DNA of 35,960 nt from the NCBI GenBank assembly GCA_013151215.1, contig JAADIS010000047.1:1-35960 (forward strand), in the 5' to 3' direction. Both the position numbers and the translations under genes were made by a program. This document shows positions 35,309-35,960 of the stretch, one piece after another. How positions within the stretch are numbered: the first letter of the stretch is position 1; each line of letters opens with the position of its first letter. The DNA comes from Chlorobiota bacterium. Its GTDB lineage: Bacteria > Bacteroidota > Bacteroidia > Bacteroidales > F082. The notes under the pieces are model-generated. The model made no database searches and was not told the origin of the DNA. It saw only the letters and a list, made by a program, of their open reading frames with translations.

Positions 35309-35960
35309 TTAATTCACCTTGAACACCTTTTCTACCTCAGTATGATTGCCCATTGTGATCTGCAAGAAATAAACCCCGTCGCCCAATTTATCGATACCAT
35401 GGCTCAAGCTTACTACCTGACCGGGACGCACATCGGTCTCACCACTTAAGATGTGCTTGCCGACATTATCGCTCAACCGGTATTTAAGTCGGCCTGAGTT
35501 TTTATACAACACAAACATATCCAAATGCCTTGAAAAAGGGTTTGGGAAAACATTTACCAGATCCCTAAAATAAATATCATCATTTTCTATTATCGTGAGT
35601 ATCGAAAAAGCCTGCATGAAATCAGGGATGCCCCAGCCCATATAGTTGTCGGGAGAACCGGAGTTATTACCGCTATCTTTTAGGGATTCCATTATTTCGC
35701 CAGGAGTTTTGTTGGGATAAGCCTGCATTAAGCAAGCCGTCATCCCGGCCATTATCGGTGAGGAAAACGAAGTTCCGCTACCAAAGGTGACCCCTTCACC
35801 ATCATCGGCGATTGTAGAGCCCTGGCCCTTAGCCATTAAAATTGGTTTTGTCCTACCGTCGGCAGTTGGCCCGATCGAGCTAAATTCAGCACGATTGCCA
35901 TCGCCGTCAACGGCACCTATTGAAAACACGTCAAAACCATCGGCAGGTGCGCCTATCCAC
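35309..35960 (-). CDS. Subtilisin-like serine protease (S8) with type IX secretion sorting domain (partial)
   Basis: The frame is open to the right window edge, so the N-terminal part is missing. The visible 217 codons begin WIGAPADGFDVFSIGAVDGD. The subtilase Ser motif GTSFSSPIMAG (catalytic Ser in GTS) is present, with the GWGIPDFMQAF helix after it. The Asp and His of the triad lie outside the window. The last 80 or so residues (NVFPNPFSRHLDMF to EKVFKVN) form a type A sorting domain of the type IX secretion system, so the protein is exported across the outer membrane and the tail is cut off. It is convergent with pckA. The GTG at 35929 is an internal codon and not a start. Confidence 0.9.
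   Translation of the reverse strand, partial: WIGAPADGFDVFSIGAVDGDGNRAEFSSIGPTADGRTKPILMAKGQGSTIADDGEGVTFGSGTSFSSPIMAGMTACLMQAYPNKTPGEIMESLKDSGNNSGSPDNYMGWGIPDFMQAFSILTIIENDDIYFRDLVNVFPNPFSRHLDMFVLYKNSGRLKYRLSDNVGKHILSGETDVRPGQVVSLSHGIDKLGDGVYFLQITMGNHTEVEKVFKVN

Overview
The window is chromosomal DNA from a member of the Bacteroidota. Three things show this. Promoters follow the phylum's pattern (TTG, 17-23 bases, TAnnTTTG). A subtilisin-like protease at the right edge ends in a type IX secretion sorting domain. The gene order rpsU-xerC-hpf-tRNAs-tuf and the DUF3467 gene after rpoC are typical of the phylum. Base composition is moderately AT-rich and most genes lack a Shine-Dalgarno sequence. 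I cannot name the genus; an anaerobic or marine Bacteroidales-like lineage is a guess.

Layout. 1-4044: the start of a secreted protein leaving the left edge, a periplasmic thioredoxin-fold protein, tRNA-Val, and a secreted dipeptidyl peptidase IV. 4051-5611: rpsU, a Xer-type recombinase and hpf. 5637-18958: one long gene-expression cluster made of tRNA-Thr(TGT), Tyr, Gly, Thr(GGT), tuf, tRNA-Trp, secE, nusG, rplK, rplA, rplJ, rplL, rpoB and rpoC, closed by a strong terminator, followed by a DUF3467 gene. 19284-20008: a decayed segment holding a 234-bp element with terminal inverted repeats inside a broken reading frame. 20009-32052 (minus strand): a large TamB-like protein, an AddA/RecB-like helicase-nuclease, a Tricorn-type protease and an alpha/beta hydrolase. 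32053-33069 (plus): tsaD, whose ATG abuts the tamB start codon. 33070-33542: a spacer holding a MITE-like element with a target duplication, then the pckA promoter. 33543-35180: pckA and a perfect 17-bp terminator. 35245-35298: a solo end of the 19.6-kb element. 35309-35960: the C-terminal part of a subtilase.

Working together: the central block supplies EF-Tu, five tRNAs, the SecE channel subunit, NusG, the L1 and L12 stalk proteins and the RNA polymerase beta and beta-prime subunits as one growth-linked unit. Outside it, three exported peptidases (DPP IV, Tricorn, subtilase) together with PEP carboxykinase fit a cell that eats peptides and makes sugar from amino-acid carbon; this is inference.

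Most of the window is conserved core sequence. I see no defence island, prophage, CRISPR array or unknown multi-gene system. The least expected signals are small: the MITE at 33150-33411, the element at 19594-19827 and its relative at 35245-35298, the zero-gap tsaD/tamB divergence with each promoter inside the other gene, and a perfect Shine-Dalgarno sequence on hpf in a phylum that rarely uses one.
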